In this document: positions 45,434-54,330 of the stretch, in pieces
How positions within the stretch are numbered: the first letter of the stretch is position 1
Layout: every line of letters begins with the position of its first letter
DNA from: Gammaproteobacteria bacterium
Lineage (GTDB): Bacteria; Pseudomonadota; Gammaproteobacteria; Eutrophobiales; Eutrophobiaceae
NCBI GenBank assembly: GCA_021773215.1
Contig: JAJFKM010000076.1
Span: 1-64,000, forward strand
Reading direction: 5' to 3'
Length of the DNA stretch: 64,000 nucleotides
The notes under the pieces: model-generated
What the model was told of the DNA's origin: nothing
Databases searched by the model: none
The model's input: only the letters and a program-made list of their open reading frames with translations
Made by a program: the position numbers and the translations under genes

Positions 45434-46972
45434 ATGCAAATAATTCAAAAACTTAATATAACACTAATCTTATGTTTTATATTTTCTCTGGTTAATGCAG
45501 AGACAGATACTCTGCGCCTTGCTATTACCACAACGACAGAAAACTCAGGTTTAATGTCTGTGTTAAACCCGGCGTTTGAAAGTGAATACAATGTAAAGGT
45601 TAACACTGTCACGGTTGGATCAGGGCAAGCGTTACGTTTGGGAAAGCAGGGTGACGTTGACGTGTTGTTAACACATGCCCCAGAAGATGAAAAACAATTC
45701 GTCAGGTCTGGTTACGGGCTTAAACGATATCCCGTTATGCACAATGAATTTATTCTAGTGGGTCCAGTTGGAAACCCGGCAGGTATAAATGATGCCAGTT
45801 CTATATTTGATGCATTTAATAGAATAGGTGTTGCTGGGAGTGCGTTTGTTTCGAGAGATGATGACTCGGGCACACACAAGAAAGAACTATCCATTTGGAA
45901 AGAGAATGGACTGACGCCCAAAGATGATTGGTATGTCCGAGCGGGCATGGGCATGGGCTCAGTATTATTACTAGCAAATGAACAAAGCGCCTATACCTTG
46001 ACTGATCGTGGTACCTATATAGCATTTAAAGAAAAAATAGATTTATATATTTATTATCAAGGTGGTCCGGTTCTATATAACCCATACCATGTAATCGCGG
46101 TTAATCCTGAACGTCACCCAGACATCAATAATGAACTCGCAGAAAAATATATTACTTTTATTACTGGTGATAAAGGGCAAAACCTCATTAAAGGGTATCA
46201 ATTATATGGCGAGCAATTATTTTACCCAGAGGCAGTTACAGATAATAGTGCACTAGAAGAAAACACAATACATGCGAGTAGAAACTTTTTTCTGGATGCG
46301 ACGATTTCTTCTTTTAACCTCATTGTCAATTTTGATGGACCCTTATTCCATGTTGTCTGGACCTCATTAAAGGTTTCTTTAATCGCAGTATTAATTGCAA
46401 CACTGATAAGTATTCCGCTTGGTGTTTTTGTTGCGCTAAATAATTTCACAGGAAAGAATTTTTTAATGACGTGCCTGAATACATTAATGGCATTACCAAC
46501 AGTTGTTGTTGGCTTGTTGTTATATGGCATCTTAAATCGTCAAGGGTTGTTAGGAAGTATGAGTTTGTTATATACCCCCTTAGCAATAATCATTGGTCAA
46601 TGCGTATTGATTGTTCCGGTTATATGGAATCTAAGTATTGTTGCAGTTAATGGTGCCGATCCCAGATTGGCTATAACGTGTACTTCGCTGGGGGCAAATT
46701 TTATTCAACGAAGCATTATTTATATGAGTGAAGTGCGTTTTGCACTTATTGCTGCAGTGGTGACAGGTTTTGGACGGGCGATCGGCGAAGTAGGCATTGC
46801 CATGATGTTGGGTGGAAATATTCATGGCTATACACGAACGATGACCACAGCGATTGCCCTGGAAACCAGTAAAGGAGATTTTGAATTTGCATTGGCACTT
46901 GGCTTCATGCTGCTATTTGTTGCTTTCATTATTAATAGTGTACTTCAACAATTTCAGCTGAAGATAAAATGA
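45434..46972 (+). CDS. Tungstate ABC transporter, binding protein fused to permease (TupA-TupB)
   Basis: A signal peptide (about 1-22) is followed by a TupA-like domain (24-270) with T-T-T-T-E-N-S-G-L and V-D-V-L-L-T-H-A-P, then by a permease of about six helices (300-510) with the EAA-loop-like E-V-R-F-A-L-I-A-A-V-V-T-G-F-G-R-A-I-G-E. Usually these are separate genes. If exported as one chain, the binding domain would be tethered to the periplasmic face. ABC substrate may be tungstate or molybdate. The ATPase gene overlaps the stop by 4 bases. Confidence 0.88.
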   Translation: MQIIQKLNITLILCFIFSLVNAETDTLRLAITTTTENSGLMSVLNPAFESEYNVKVNTVTVGSGQALRLGKQGDVDVLLTHAPEDEKQFVRSGYGLKRYPVMHNEFILVGPVGNPAGINDASSIFDAFNRIGVAGSAFVSRDDDSGTHKKELSIWKENGLTPKDDWYVRAGMGMGSVLLLANEQSAYTLTDRGTYIAFKEKIDLYIYYQGGPVLYNPYHVIAVNPERHPDINNELAEKYITFITGDKGQNLIKGYQLYGEQLFYPEAVTDNSALEENTIHASRNFFLDATISSFNLIVNFDGPLFHVVWTSLKVSLIAVLIATLISIPLGVFVALNNFTGKNFLMTCLNTLMALPTVVVGLLLYGILNRQGLLGSMSLLYTPLAIIIGQCVLIVPVIWNLSIVAVNGADPRLAITCTSLGANFIQRSIIYMSEVRFALIAAVVTGFGRAIGEVGIAMMLGGNIHGYTRTMTTAIALETSKGDFEFALALGFMLLFVAFIINSVLQQFQLKIK

Positions 46973-47964
46973 CAAGCATTTATCAATTAAAAAATGTCAC
47001 GTTTAATTACGGCACAGAGTTTAATCTTGTTGATGTTTGTGTCGATATAAAAAAATCTAATATTATCGGAATTGTTGGGCCCAATGGCTCAGGAAAGACC
47101 AGTTTACTGAATGTACTTTCTTTTCTTAGTTTTCCTCACGCAGGTACACTTCTATATAATGGAAAAGAATTAACTTTAAATAATTTTAGACAGTTCAGGA
47201 AGTCGGTGGGTTATGTGCAGCAAAGCCCCTATCTTTTGCGAGGGACAGTATTTAAGAATATAGAGCTTGGTTTGAAGTTAAAAAAAGTTGATAAAGAAAC
47301 CCGAGTAAAAAAGGTTTCAGAAGTAATGCAGTTGTTAGGCATTAATAAATTGTCGAATAGAAATGCGAGGACATTATCCGGTGGCGAGGCACAAAAGGTT
47401 GCCATAGGCCAAGTGCTTGTACTTGACCCGGATGTTTTAATTTTCGATGAACCGTTTACACATCTTGATAAAGATTCAATCGATGAACTAGAACAAATTG
47501 TTTTGAAACTGAAAGGTGAACTGGGTAAAACGATAATTCTTACCACGCATAATCAATACCAGGCGCAATGGTTAGCAGATGATGTTTATAGCGTAATAAA
47601 AGGAAAGGTCTTTGAATACCAAATGATTAACCTTTTTAGTGGCGGCATTGATTTGAAAAACAATGCTTTTAATACGGGTAAGCAGCTAATCATTATCCCG
47701 CAGGACACGCATCAAGCAGAGCATATTGCGATAGATCCAAAACAGATTGTGATATCAAGAAATAAACTTGATTCCAGTATGCAAAACAGCTTTCAGGGAA
47801 AGATCACTGGTATGGCCGAGGATAACGGACAGGTAAAAGTAAGCATAGCTTCTGATGAAGAATTCCAAGCGATTGTGACGCATAAAGCACTCGAGGAATT
47901 GAGACTGTCTATAGGCGCAGAAGTATGGATTAGCTTTAAAAGTTCATCCATACTGGTATTCTAG
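46969..47964 (+). CDS. Tungstate/molybdate-type ABC transporter ATPase (TupC)
   Basis: The 331-residue ATPase has Walker A G-P-N-G-S-G-K-T near 40, signature L-S-G-G-E-A-Q-K-V near 140, and Walker B D-V-L-I-F-D-E-P-F. A C-terminal extension of about 100 residues looks like a TOBE/MOP-type regulatory domain. Its ATG overlaps the TGA of the binding-protein/permease gene. Confidence 0.9.
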   Translation: MTSIYQLKNVTFNYGTEFNLVDVCVDIKKSNIIGIVGPNGSGKTSLLNVLSFLSFPHAGTLLYNGKELTLNNFRQFRKSVGYVQQSPYLLRGTVFKNIELGLKLKKVDKETRVKKVSEVMQLLGINKLSNRNARTLSGGEAQKVAIGQVLVLDPDVLIFDEPFTHLDKDSIDELEQIVLKLKGELGKTIILTTHNQYQAQWLADDVYSVIKGKVFEYQMINLFSGGIDLKNNAFNTGKQLIIIPQDTHQAEHIAIDPKQIVISRNKLDSSMQNSFQGKITGMAEDNGQVKVSIASDEEFQAIVTHKALEELRLSIGAEVWISFKSSSILVF

Positions 47965-47991
47965 GGATAAAAATAACTCGGTGTAATAATA

Positions 47992-48816
47992 ATGGAAGAC
48001 GAAATACAAGCACTGCAAAAAGCAGCTGATCTTGCCAGCGAGATTGCCGTAAATTATGGATTTCAATTTTTTGCAGCTCTGATAATCCTCATTATTGGCT
48101 GGCAAATAGCGAAATGGGTTGCCTCCCTTGTTCTAAAATTATGCACTCGCATGAATCTTGATATCACGCTATCAAAGTTCTTTGCTGGTGTGGCAAAAAT
48201 AATCCTTCTTGCCTTTGTCATTATTATCGCGCTTGGAAAATTTGGCATTACGATTGCGCCATTTATTGCTGCTCTTGGTGCAGTCGTATTTGGTAGTACT
48301 TTGGCTTTGCAGGGCCCCATATCAAATTATGGTGCAGGATTAACGATAATTCTTACACGACCATTTGTCGTTGGGGATACCATTCGCATTGATAATGTTA
48401 TTGGTATCGTAGAAGAAATTAAATTGGCTTATACATTATTAAGCAATGAAGATGGTGAACAGATAACCGTTCCGAATAACCAGGTTATTGGCAAGATTAT
48501 ATATAACTCCGCAGAAAATTTAATCGTTGAACAAAAACTGACTATTAGTTATGACGATGATCCTGACAAAGTAATTCGAATTATTCTCGATGAAATTAAT
48601 AAAAAACATGAAGTTGTTTCTGAACCTGGCGTGCAAATCGGAATAGAGAATTTTGCAGATTACGGTATAGAACTCGGGATACGTTACTGGATCCCTACAA
48701 AGACCTATTTTCAACTTAAGTATGAGATTAATAAATCGATCTATGCTGCTCTTTGCGCTGAAAATATATCATTTCCATATCCTAGACAGACAGTGCATAT
48801 AGAGCAGGCGAGCTAA
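47992..48816 (+). CDS. Small-conductance mechanosensitive channel (MscS family)
   Basis: The 274-residue protein has three N-terminal helices and the pore helix pattern of MscS with A-L-G-A-V-V-F-G-S-T-L-A-L-Q-G, then the beta domain R-P-F-V-V-G-D-T-I and V-P-N-N-Q-V-I-G. It releases osmolytes upon hypo-osmotic shock. It follows the tungstate transporter by 27 bases; the link may be only physical. Confidence 0.92.
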   Translation: MEDEIQALQKAADLASEIAVNYGFQFFAALIILIIGWQIAKWVASLVLKLCTRMNLDITLSKFFAGVAKIILLAFVIIIALGKFGITIAPFIAALGAVVFGSTLALQGPISNYGAGLTIILTRPFVVGDTIRIDNVIGIVEEIKLAYTLLSNEDGEQITVPNNQVIGKIIYNSAENLIVEQKLTISYDDDPDKVIRIILDEINKKHEVVSEPGVQIGIENFADYGIELGIRYWIPTKTYFQLKYEINKSIYAALCAENISFPYPRQTVHIEQAS

Positions 48817-48867
48817 TAAAGAACCCTTGTAACAATCCATTAGATAAAAAAACAAGAAGAAATAATT

Positions 48868-50139
48868 ATGAAAATTGAAACAATTGCCGTCCATGGTGGG
48901 TACTCACCGGAACCAACAACAAAAGCTGTTGCTGTGCCAATATATCAAACAACATCATATGCTTTTGATAGTACACAGCATGCGGCGGATCTATTTGACT
49001 TAAAGGTTGAAGGTAATATTTATACGCGCATGATGAACCCGACTACTGCTGTGTTAGATCAGCGGGTTGCTGAAATGGAAGGCGGCATAGCTGGGTTAGC
49101 ATTAGCATCAGGTATGGCTGCAATCACCTATGCAATACAAACGATAACTGAATCAGGCGATAATATAATTTCTACCAGTAGTTTATATGGTGGCACCTAT
49201 AATCTATTTGCTCATACATTTCCACAGATGGGTATTGAAACCCGTTTTATTGATGCGGGTGCATATAATCAGATTGCACCGTTGATAGATGATAAAACGA
49301 AAGCAGTTTTTTGCGAATCAATTGGCAATCCTGCAGGTAATGTTGCTGATCTAGAAAAGATTGCTGAGATTGCCCATGCGCACGGTGTGCCTGTTATTGT
49401 GGATAACACTGTCGCAACACCTTATTTATGCCGACCTATCGAACATGGTTGCGATATCGTCGTGCATTCACTCACAAAATACATGGGTGGGCATGGCAGT
49501 AATATTGGCGGCATTATTGTTGATTCAGGTAAATTTCCCTGGGCTGAACATAAGGAACGTTTTAAACGTTTGAACGAACCTGATCCTTCTTATCATGGTG
49601 TTGTCTATACTGAGGCATTAGGTGAGGCAGCTTATATCGGACGAGCACGAGTTGTACCGCTAAGGAATATGGGGGCGGCGATATCTCCAATGAATAGTTT
49701 TATGATCATGCAAGGTATTGAAACATTACCATTGAGAATGGACCGTCATTGTGAGAATGCGGTTAAAGTAGCAGATTATTTATCGAAACATGACAAGGTT
49801 AGTTGGGTTAGATATGCAGGCTTATCAGATCATCCCGATCATGATTTGTTAAAGAAATATTGTGGAGGGCGAGCAGCGAGTATATTAAGTTTTGGAATTG
49901 AGGGCGGTGCGGAAGGTGGTGGTAAATTTATTGATGCCCTTGGTTTATTCACACGCCTGGTTAATATTGGCGATGCTAAATCATTAGCTTGCCATCCTGC
50001 AACTACTACGCATCGGCAGTTATCCCCCGAGGAAATGATAAAAGCAGGAGTGTCAGATGACCTCGTCAGACTCTCGGTTGGAATAGAACATATCGATGAT
50101 CTACTAGAAGATATAGAACAAGCTTTAGATAAAGTTTAG
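48868..50139 (+). CDS. metY: O-acetylhomoserine sulfhydrylase
   Basis: The 423-residue PLP enzyme has the Cys/Met metabolism pattern: Y-Q-T-T-S-Y, Y-T-R-M-M-N-P-T, S-G-M-A-A, and the PLP lysine Lys204 in S-L-T-K-Y-M-G-G-H-G-S. Length and the last block (S-V-G-I-E-H) favour MetY over cystathionine enzymes (about 380-400). It makes homocysteine from O-acetylhomoserine and sulfide, or methionine from methanethiol, the substrate of mddA (21764). Confidence 0.92.
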   Translation: MKIETIAVHGGYSPEPTTKAVAVPIYQTTSYAFDSTQHAADLFDLKVEGNIYTRMMNPTTAVLDQRVAEMEGGIAGLALASGMAAITYAIQTITESGDNIISTSSLYGGTYNLFAHTFPQMGIETRFIDAGAYNQIAPLIDDKTKAVFCESIGNPAGNVADLEKIAEIAHAHGVPVIVDNTVATPYLCRPIEHGCDIVVHSLTKYMGGHGSNIGGIIVDSGKFPWAEHKERFKRLNEPDPSYHGVVYTEALGEAAYIGRARVVPLRNMGAAISPMNSFMIMQGIETLPLRMDRHCENAVKVADYLSKHDKVSWVRYAGLSDHPDHDLLKKYCGGRAASILSFGIEGGAEGGGKFIDALGLFTRLVNIGDAKSLACHPATTTHRQLSPEEMIKAGVSDDLVRLSVGIEHIDDLLEDIEQALDKV

Positions 50140-50145
50140 TAAGGA

Positions 50146-50613
50146 ATGAATAAAGCATTATTAGTGGCATTACTAATAATGCTTTCTGCTTGCACTGAAA
50201 GTAATGATCCTAAAAACTTATTTGATCAAGGTAAGTATAACGAAGCAACTAAACTTTGGTTGCCACTTGCTAAAATGGGTGATCCGGTTGCCCAAAATTA
50301 TATTGGTATAATCCACTATCTGGGCTTGGGAAAAGATAGAAACTATAAAGTAGCAATGCAGTGGTTTGAAAAGTCTGCTGTTAGTGGATATGCGGATGCA
50401 GAATATAATCTGGGTGTCATGCATGAAAATGGTGAATCGGTTAAGAAAGATTATGTCACCGCATACAAATGGTACTATCTAGCAAAAGAAGATGGCAATA
50501 CACATGCAAAAAATAGAATGCAGGCCATGGCGGAAGAACATAAATTATTCCCAAATCAAATGAAGCATGCCGTAGAGCAGGCGAAAGAACATAACTTGCC
50601 ACACATACATTGA
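50146..50613 (+). CDS. Sel1-repeat lipoprotein
   Basis: The 155-residue protein has a lipoprotein signal with L-S-A-C (Cys16) and two to three Sel1-like repeats (about 40-120, A-x-x-x-x-G-x-x-Y-x-x-G-x-G-x-x-x-x). Such repeats form helix-pair scaffolds for protein contacts. It begins 6 bases after metY and may be co-transcribed; function unknown. Confidence 0.82.
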   Translation: MNKALLVALLIMLSACTESNDPKNLFDQGKYNEATKLWLPLAKMGDPVAQNYIGIIHYLGLGKDRNYKVAMQWFEKSAVSGYADAEYNLGVMHENGESVKKDYVTAYKWYYLAKEDGNTHAKNRMQAMAEEHKLFPNQMKHAVEQAKEHNLPHIH

Positions 50614-50705
50614 TATTCTTGTAATAAAGTTGACATAAAAATTAATCCTTACAATATATATTTTTCAATACATCTATTAAATGCACCGACTGAAAGGTAA
50701 ACACT

Positions 50706-51071
50706 ATGCCATTAGTAAATATTTCAATTTTAAAGGGTAAATCACCCGAATATATAAAAGCTGTCGCTGATGGTATTAATTCAGCAGTAATAGAAACCAT
50801 GGGCTTTCCTGATGATGATCGTTATCAGATAATTCATGAATGTGAACCGCACTGTTTGCAATTACAAGAACGTACTGGTGATAGAGTTATGATGCATTTG
50901 ATTATGCGAGCCGGTCGATCAAATAAATCAAAACAAGCGTTTTATGCAAAAGCAGTTGAGAATCTTGCTAAAGACCCGGGAATTGATCCTGCTAATGTTC
51001 TAATAACAATTGCAGAGAACCATGATATCGATTGGTCGTTTCGTGATGGTGTTGCGCAGTTTGTAGTTTAA
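50706..51071 (+). CDS. Tautomerase-superfamily protein
   Basis: The 121 residues start M-P-L-V-N-I-S-I with the catalytic Pro2 as N-terminus after Met removal, and continue in the 4-oxalocrotonate tautomerase-like fold. The length fits a MSAD/CHMI-type single-chain member with two core beta-alpha-beta units. Substrate unknown. Confidence 0.82.
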   Translation: MPLVNISILKGKSPEYIKAVADGINSAVIETMGFPDDDRYQIIHECEPHCLQLQERTGDRVMMHLIMRAGRSNKSKQAFYAKAVENLAKDPGIDPANVLITIAENHDIDWSFRDGVAQFVV

Positions 51072-51093
51072 GGAAATGATTTCAGATCTATTC

Positions 51094-51207
51094 TTATCGA
51101 ACCCATGATATCAGTGCAAAGTAAAATGGAGGTACAGTAAGTGCTATTACGATCACTATTTTGATAATTATATTAATAGCAAAATGTACAGTAGTATTAT
51201 CTTCCAT
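51094..51207 (-). CDS. 37-residue single-helix membrane protein
   Basis: The frame ATG at 51207 to TAA at 51094 codes 37 residues, preceded by a strong AGGAG site with ideal spacing. After M-E-D-N-T-T it has one hydrophobic helix (about 9-35, with I-I-I-K-I-V-I-V-I-A-L) ending W-V-R. The size is like many small membrane proteins that tune transporters. No homologue recognised. Confidence 0.45.
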   Translation of the reverse strand: MEDNTTVHFAINIIIKIVIVIALTVPPFYFALISWVR

Positions 51208-51735
51208 CTTGTTTCTCCTGCGCGATAAATCCTAATGGTTGCAATATAGTATCGGATAATAATTCGAATTCTTAAATCCATCGGCACTAAGGTTTCTTTC
51301 CCACGCTCACAAGGGACATGAGTTTGATTTGTAAACAGTCCATCCAGTCTCAATCTGGCACGTTTCAAACAGCATAAGTACAAGAAGACAAATCAAATCC
51401 ATCTCCTTCTGAATTTATAAAATTAACCCATTAATAGATAAAAATATCAATAAATACAGTTGCTTAAGGTTAAACAATTACATTTATTTATGGGTATACA
51501 TAAAACTACACAAGCGTCTCATATAAGAGACATAAATATTATATTTATATATACATCAGGCGTTTACAGGAAGTTATAATTTTTTAAATTCTGCGACATT
51601 CCTCACATATTTCATACGATAATTGTAGAATGGGTCACAAAAAATTAACAAGGATGGATAAAGTTTACTAGATAACAGATTGTGGTTCCGTAATTGCGTT
51701 ATGTCTTTCTACTTGTCACTAACATAACAAAATGT
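51208..51735. other. Long intergenic region with one hairpin
   Basis: I find no convincing gene in these 528 bases, which are AT-rich and full of stops. A short inverted repeat GTCTC-N6-GAGAC lies at 51516-51531 and could be an operator or stem for the following diguanylate cyclase; there is no T-run to make it a terminator. Confidence 0.4.
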
Positions 51736-52962
51736 ATGGTTAATAATATAATTGATGCGATTACTAATGGTTACCTTAAAGGTAGACAAATAGAGGTGCT
51801 ATATGAACAGTCAATGGTCTCAATTACAGCCGTATTTATTGCGAGCATTCTATATGCCAGCTGTCTTTGGCAGCTTGGGTCCGTAGAGCTTGTATCAACC
51901 TGGCTTATCGTATTTCTATTTGTAACATTATTACGACTATCTGGTACCTTTATATATTTTAAATCAAAAAAGAAGAATGAAAAGAACGACAAATGGTTGA
52001 TTGTCTTTCTTATAGGAGCTTTTATATCAGGATTGATGTGGGGACTTTTAGCATACTTAATGTTACCCAGCGATGATCTTCTTATCACTATGTTCACGAT
52101 TCTATTCATTTGTGGCTTGGCTGCAGGTGCAGTAGCGACATATTCGGTTTGTAAAAGTGTTTATCTGGCATTTACACTTCCTTCGGTACTTCCTCTTGCT
52201 GTTATTCTTATCGTAAATAAAGATCAAACGATAATTACCCTTGGTTACCTTATTTTAATATGCTTTTGTTTTTTACTTTTAAGTTTTAATAAGTTCAATA
52301 AGGCACTTAATACATCATTACTTTATCAGCAAGAAAAGGAAATATTGCTGGAAGAACTAAAATCAGATGTTAACAACAGGAAGAAAATTGAAGCACAACT
52401 TAAAATTGAAAAGGAACAGGCTGAAAAACATTCTGAAATGATGTTGGAGTTATCTTCTAGAGATGGACTTACTGGAATTTATAACCGTAGACGATTTGAT
52501 GAGTTCATGCACAATGAGTGGGGTCGTTCTACTCGCAATAAATCAGCTTTATCACTAATAATGTGTGATATCGATCATTTTAAATTATACAACGATAATT
52601 ATGGTCATCAAAAAGGTGATGACTGTTTAATATTGGTCGCTCACATACTTGAAGATTATACTCGACGAGGTGGAGACTTTGCAGCACGTTATGGTGGAGA
52701 GGAATTTGTAATCGTCCTGCCAGATACCAATAGTTCAGATGCATATAAAATAGCTGAACAAATACGTATTTCGATAGAAGCACTCAAAATAAAAAATAAA
52801 GCGTCAGATAATAGTGACTTTGTGACCTGTAGTTTTGGTATTGCCACAATTACTCCAAGTCAAACTATTAATAGTTCGACTTTACTTAAACATGCTGATG
52901 AAGCCTTATATTTAGCGAAGGAGAAGGGGAGAAACAATATAATATCCATGCAAATAGAATAA
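51736..52962 (+). CDS. Membrane-bound diguanylate cyclase (GGEEF)
   Basis: I use the ATG at 51736; the frame is open to a TTG at 51694. Neither has a clear ribosome binding site. About six hydrophobic helices (20-195), a coiled coil (about 205-245) and a GGDEF domain with R-D-G-L-T-G-I-Y-N-R-R, D-I-D-H-F-K and R-Y-G-G-E-E-F. The R-G-G-D inhibitory site five residues before GGEEF is kept. Confidence 0.88.
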   Translation: MVNNIIDAITNGYLKGRQIEVLYEQSMVSITAVFIASILYASCLWQLGSVELVSTWLIVFLFVTLLRLSGTFIYFKSKKKNEKNDKWLIVFLIGAFISGLMWGLLAYLMLPSDDLLITMFTILFICGLAAGAVATYSVCKSVYLAFTLPSVLPLAVILIVNKDQTIITLGYLILICFCFLLLSFNKFNKALNTSLLYQQEKEILLEELKSDVNNRKKIEAQLKIEKEQAEKHSEMMLELSSRDGLTGIYNRRRFDEFMHNEWGRSTRNKSALSLIMCDIDHFKLYNDNYGHQKGDDCLILVAHILEDYTRRGGDFAARYGGEEFVIVLPDTNSSDAYKIAEQIRISIEALKIKNKASDNSDFVTCSFGIATITPSQTINSSTLLKHADEALYLAKEKGRNNIISMQIE

Positions 52963-52975
52963 ATCTAATAATGAT

Positions 52976-53052
52976 TGGTGGCTATGGGTGGAATTGAACC
53001 ACCGACCCCAGCGTTATGAGTGCTGTGCTCTAACCATCTGAGCTACATAGCC
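52976..53052 (-). tRNA. tRNA-Met (CAU, elongator type)
   Basis: The 77-base cloverleaf has acceptor GGCUAUG, a D-arm with the normal GG in its loop, anticodon loop around CAU and an encoded CCA. The acceptor stem starts with a G1-C72 pair, unlike the mismatch of initiator tRNA. The sequence closely follows E. coli elongator tRNA-Met. An Ile tRNA with CAU is the only alternative. Confidence 0.95.
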
Positions 53053-53175
53053 ATTGTTTGATTACTGATTTCTTCGATAGATGCTAAAGAAGGAACGGGA
53101 TTGTCTTTTCTCTGGGCGGGATTGTCAAGAATGAGATTACCGGAGACCTTCAATTATCTCCTTCATTCTCTTTAG

Positions 53176-53811
53176 TCAACGGGTTCCAAAGATTACCATG
53201 GTTTTTCCGGAGACAGAGATCAGGTGATCTTCTTCCAGGCTTTTCAGGACACGACCAACCATTTCTCGTGAGCAACCTACGATACGGCCTAATTCCTGTC
53301 GCGTTATGCGTATTTGCATGCCATCAGGATGGGTCATGGCATCAGGTTCTTTGCAGAGATCGAGTAAGGTCCTTGCTACACGGCCTTTTACGTCTGTAAA
53401 GGCCAGATCACTTACTTTGCGGCTGGTTCTGCGTAGTCTGATAGCCATTTGAGCTGCAATTGAAAAAAGAAGGTCTGGGAAAATATGATGCAGGCTCTTT
53501 ACTTTATCGTAGCTAATTTTGGCAATATCAGACTTTGTTTTTGCTCTGACAAAGGCGCTTCGGCTTAATTCGTCATTAAAGAGTCCAATTTCGCCAAAAA
53601 ATTCTCCCGCATTCAGGTAGGCCAATACAATCTCATGGCCTTTACTATCCTCGACCATGACGGTGACCGAACCTTTAATGATGTAGTACAGATCATTAGA
53701 AGGATCGCCTTCTTTTATAATGAGTTGTTTCGCGGCGTAGCTTTTTTGGTGGCAATGTTCAAGGAATCGAGATATTAAAGAGTCTCGTTCCAAAGATGTT
53801 GAAGTCGCCAT
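53176..53811 (-). CDS. crp: Crp/Vfr-type transcriptional regulator
   Basis: The 211-residue protein has a cyclic nucleotide fold with G-E-F-F-G-E-I-G-L-F and R-S-A-F-V-R-A, and the HTH R-Q-E-L-G-R-I-V-G-C-S-R-E-M-V-G-R-V-L-K, almost identical in pattern to Vfr and E. coli Crp. The next gene is of the yhfA/OsmC type, the same neighbour as in E. coli. A GAGGAAA site lies before the ATG. Confidence 0.9.
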   Translation of the reverse strand: MATSTSLERDSLISRFLEHCHQKSYAAKQLIIKEGDPSNDLYYIIKGSVTVMVEDSKGHEIVLAYLNAGEFFGEIGLFNDELSRSAFVRAKTKSDIAKISYDKVKSLHHIFPDLLFSIAAQMAIRLRRTSRKVSDLAFTDVKGRVARTLLDLCKEPDAMTHPDGMQIRITRQELGRIVGCSREMVGRVLKSLEEDHLISVSGKTMVIFGTR

Positions 53812-53901
53812 ATCTATATTTCCTCTACAGAATCATCACTGCTATGAAAGTATGAACTATGTTACTCTTTTTCCAGAAAATCAACTGCTTGGAGAGTTAA
53901 A

Positions 53902-54330
53902 TTGGAGATTAAAGTAAGCTGGGCTGGTAATGCTGCTTTTGTAGCAGAGTCTGGTTCAGGGCATAAGGTGGTTATGGATGGGCCAGCTGAAGGGGGAGGC
54001 CGTGATCTTGGGCCGCGTCCAATGGAGATGTTGTTAATGGGAACTGGAGGTTGCAGTAGCTATGATGTTGTCTCTATCCTGAAAAAAGCGCGACAAGATG
54101 TCAGTACTTGTGATGTTGTGATCAGTTCTGAGCGTGCTGATAGCGAACCTAAGGTATTTACCAAGATTCATATTCATTTCAAAATTTCGGGTACTAATTT
54201 AAAAGAAAAGCAAGTGGAGCGTGCGGTTTCATTGTCAGCTGAAAAATATTGTTCTGCTTCAATTATGCTGGGTGCAATGGCTGAGATCACGCACGATTAT
54301 GAAATTCTTGAGGTTGAAGACACCTTATAG
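53902..54330 (+). CDS. OsmC-family protein, YhfA-like
   Basis: The 142-residue protein starts at TTG, with a GGAGAG site upstream. It has the OsmC core R-P-M-E-M-L-L-M-G-T-G-G-C-S-S-Y-D-V-V (first Cys near 53) and the second active Cys in E-K-Y-C-S-A-S. The family has thiol peroxidase activity on organic hydroperoxides; the YhfA subfamily is less studied. It is divergent from crp and its last 34 bases overlap the end of the next gene on the other strand. Confidence 0.87.
   Translation: MEIKVSWAGNAAFVAESGSGHKVVMDGPAEGGGRDLGPRPMEMLLMGTGGCSSYDVVSILKKARQDVSTCDVVISSERADSEPKVFTKIHIHFKISGTNLKEKQVERAVSLSAEKYCSASIMLGAMAEITHDYEILEVEDTL

Noticed and set aside
51168-51383. 71-residue frame on the minus strand
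   Set aside because: No ribosome binding site and no plausible protein pattern; it overlaps the better supported 37-residue frame.
51516-51531. Hairpin GTCTC-N6-GAGAC as a terminator
   Set aside because: The stem is 5 bp and no T-run follows on either strand.
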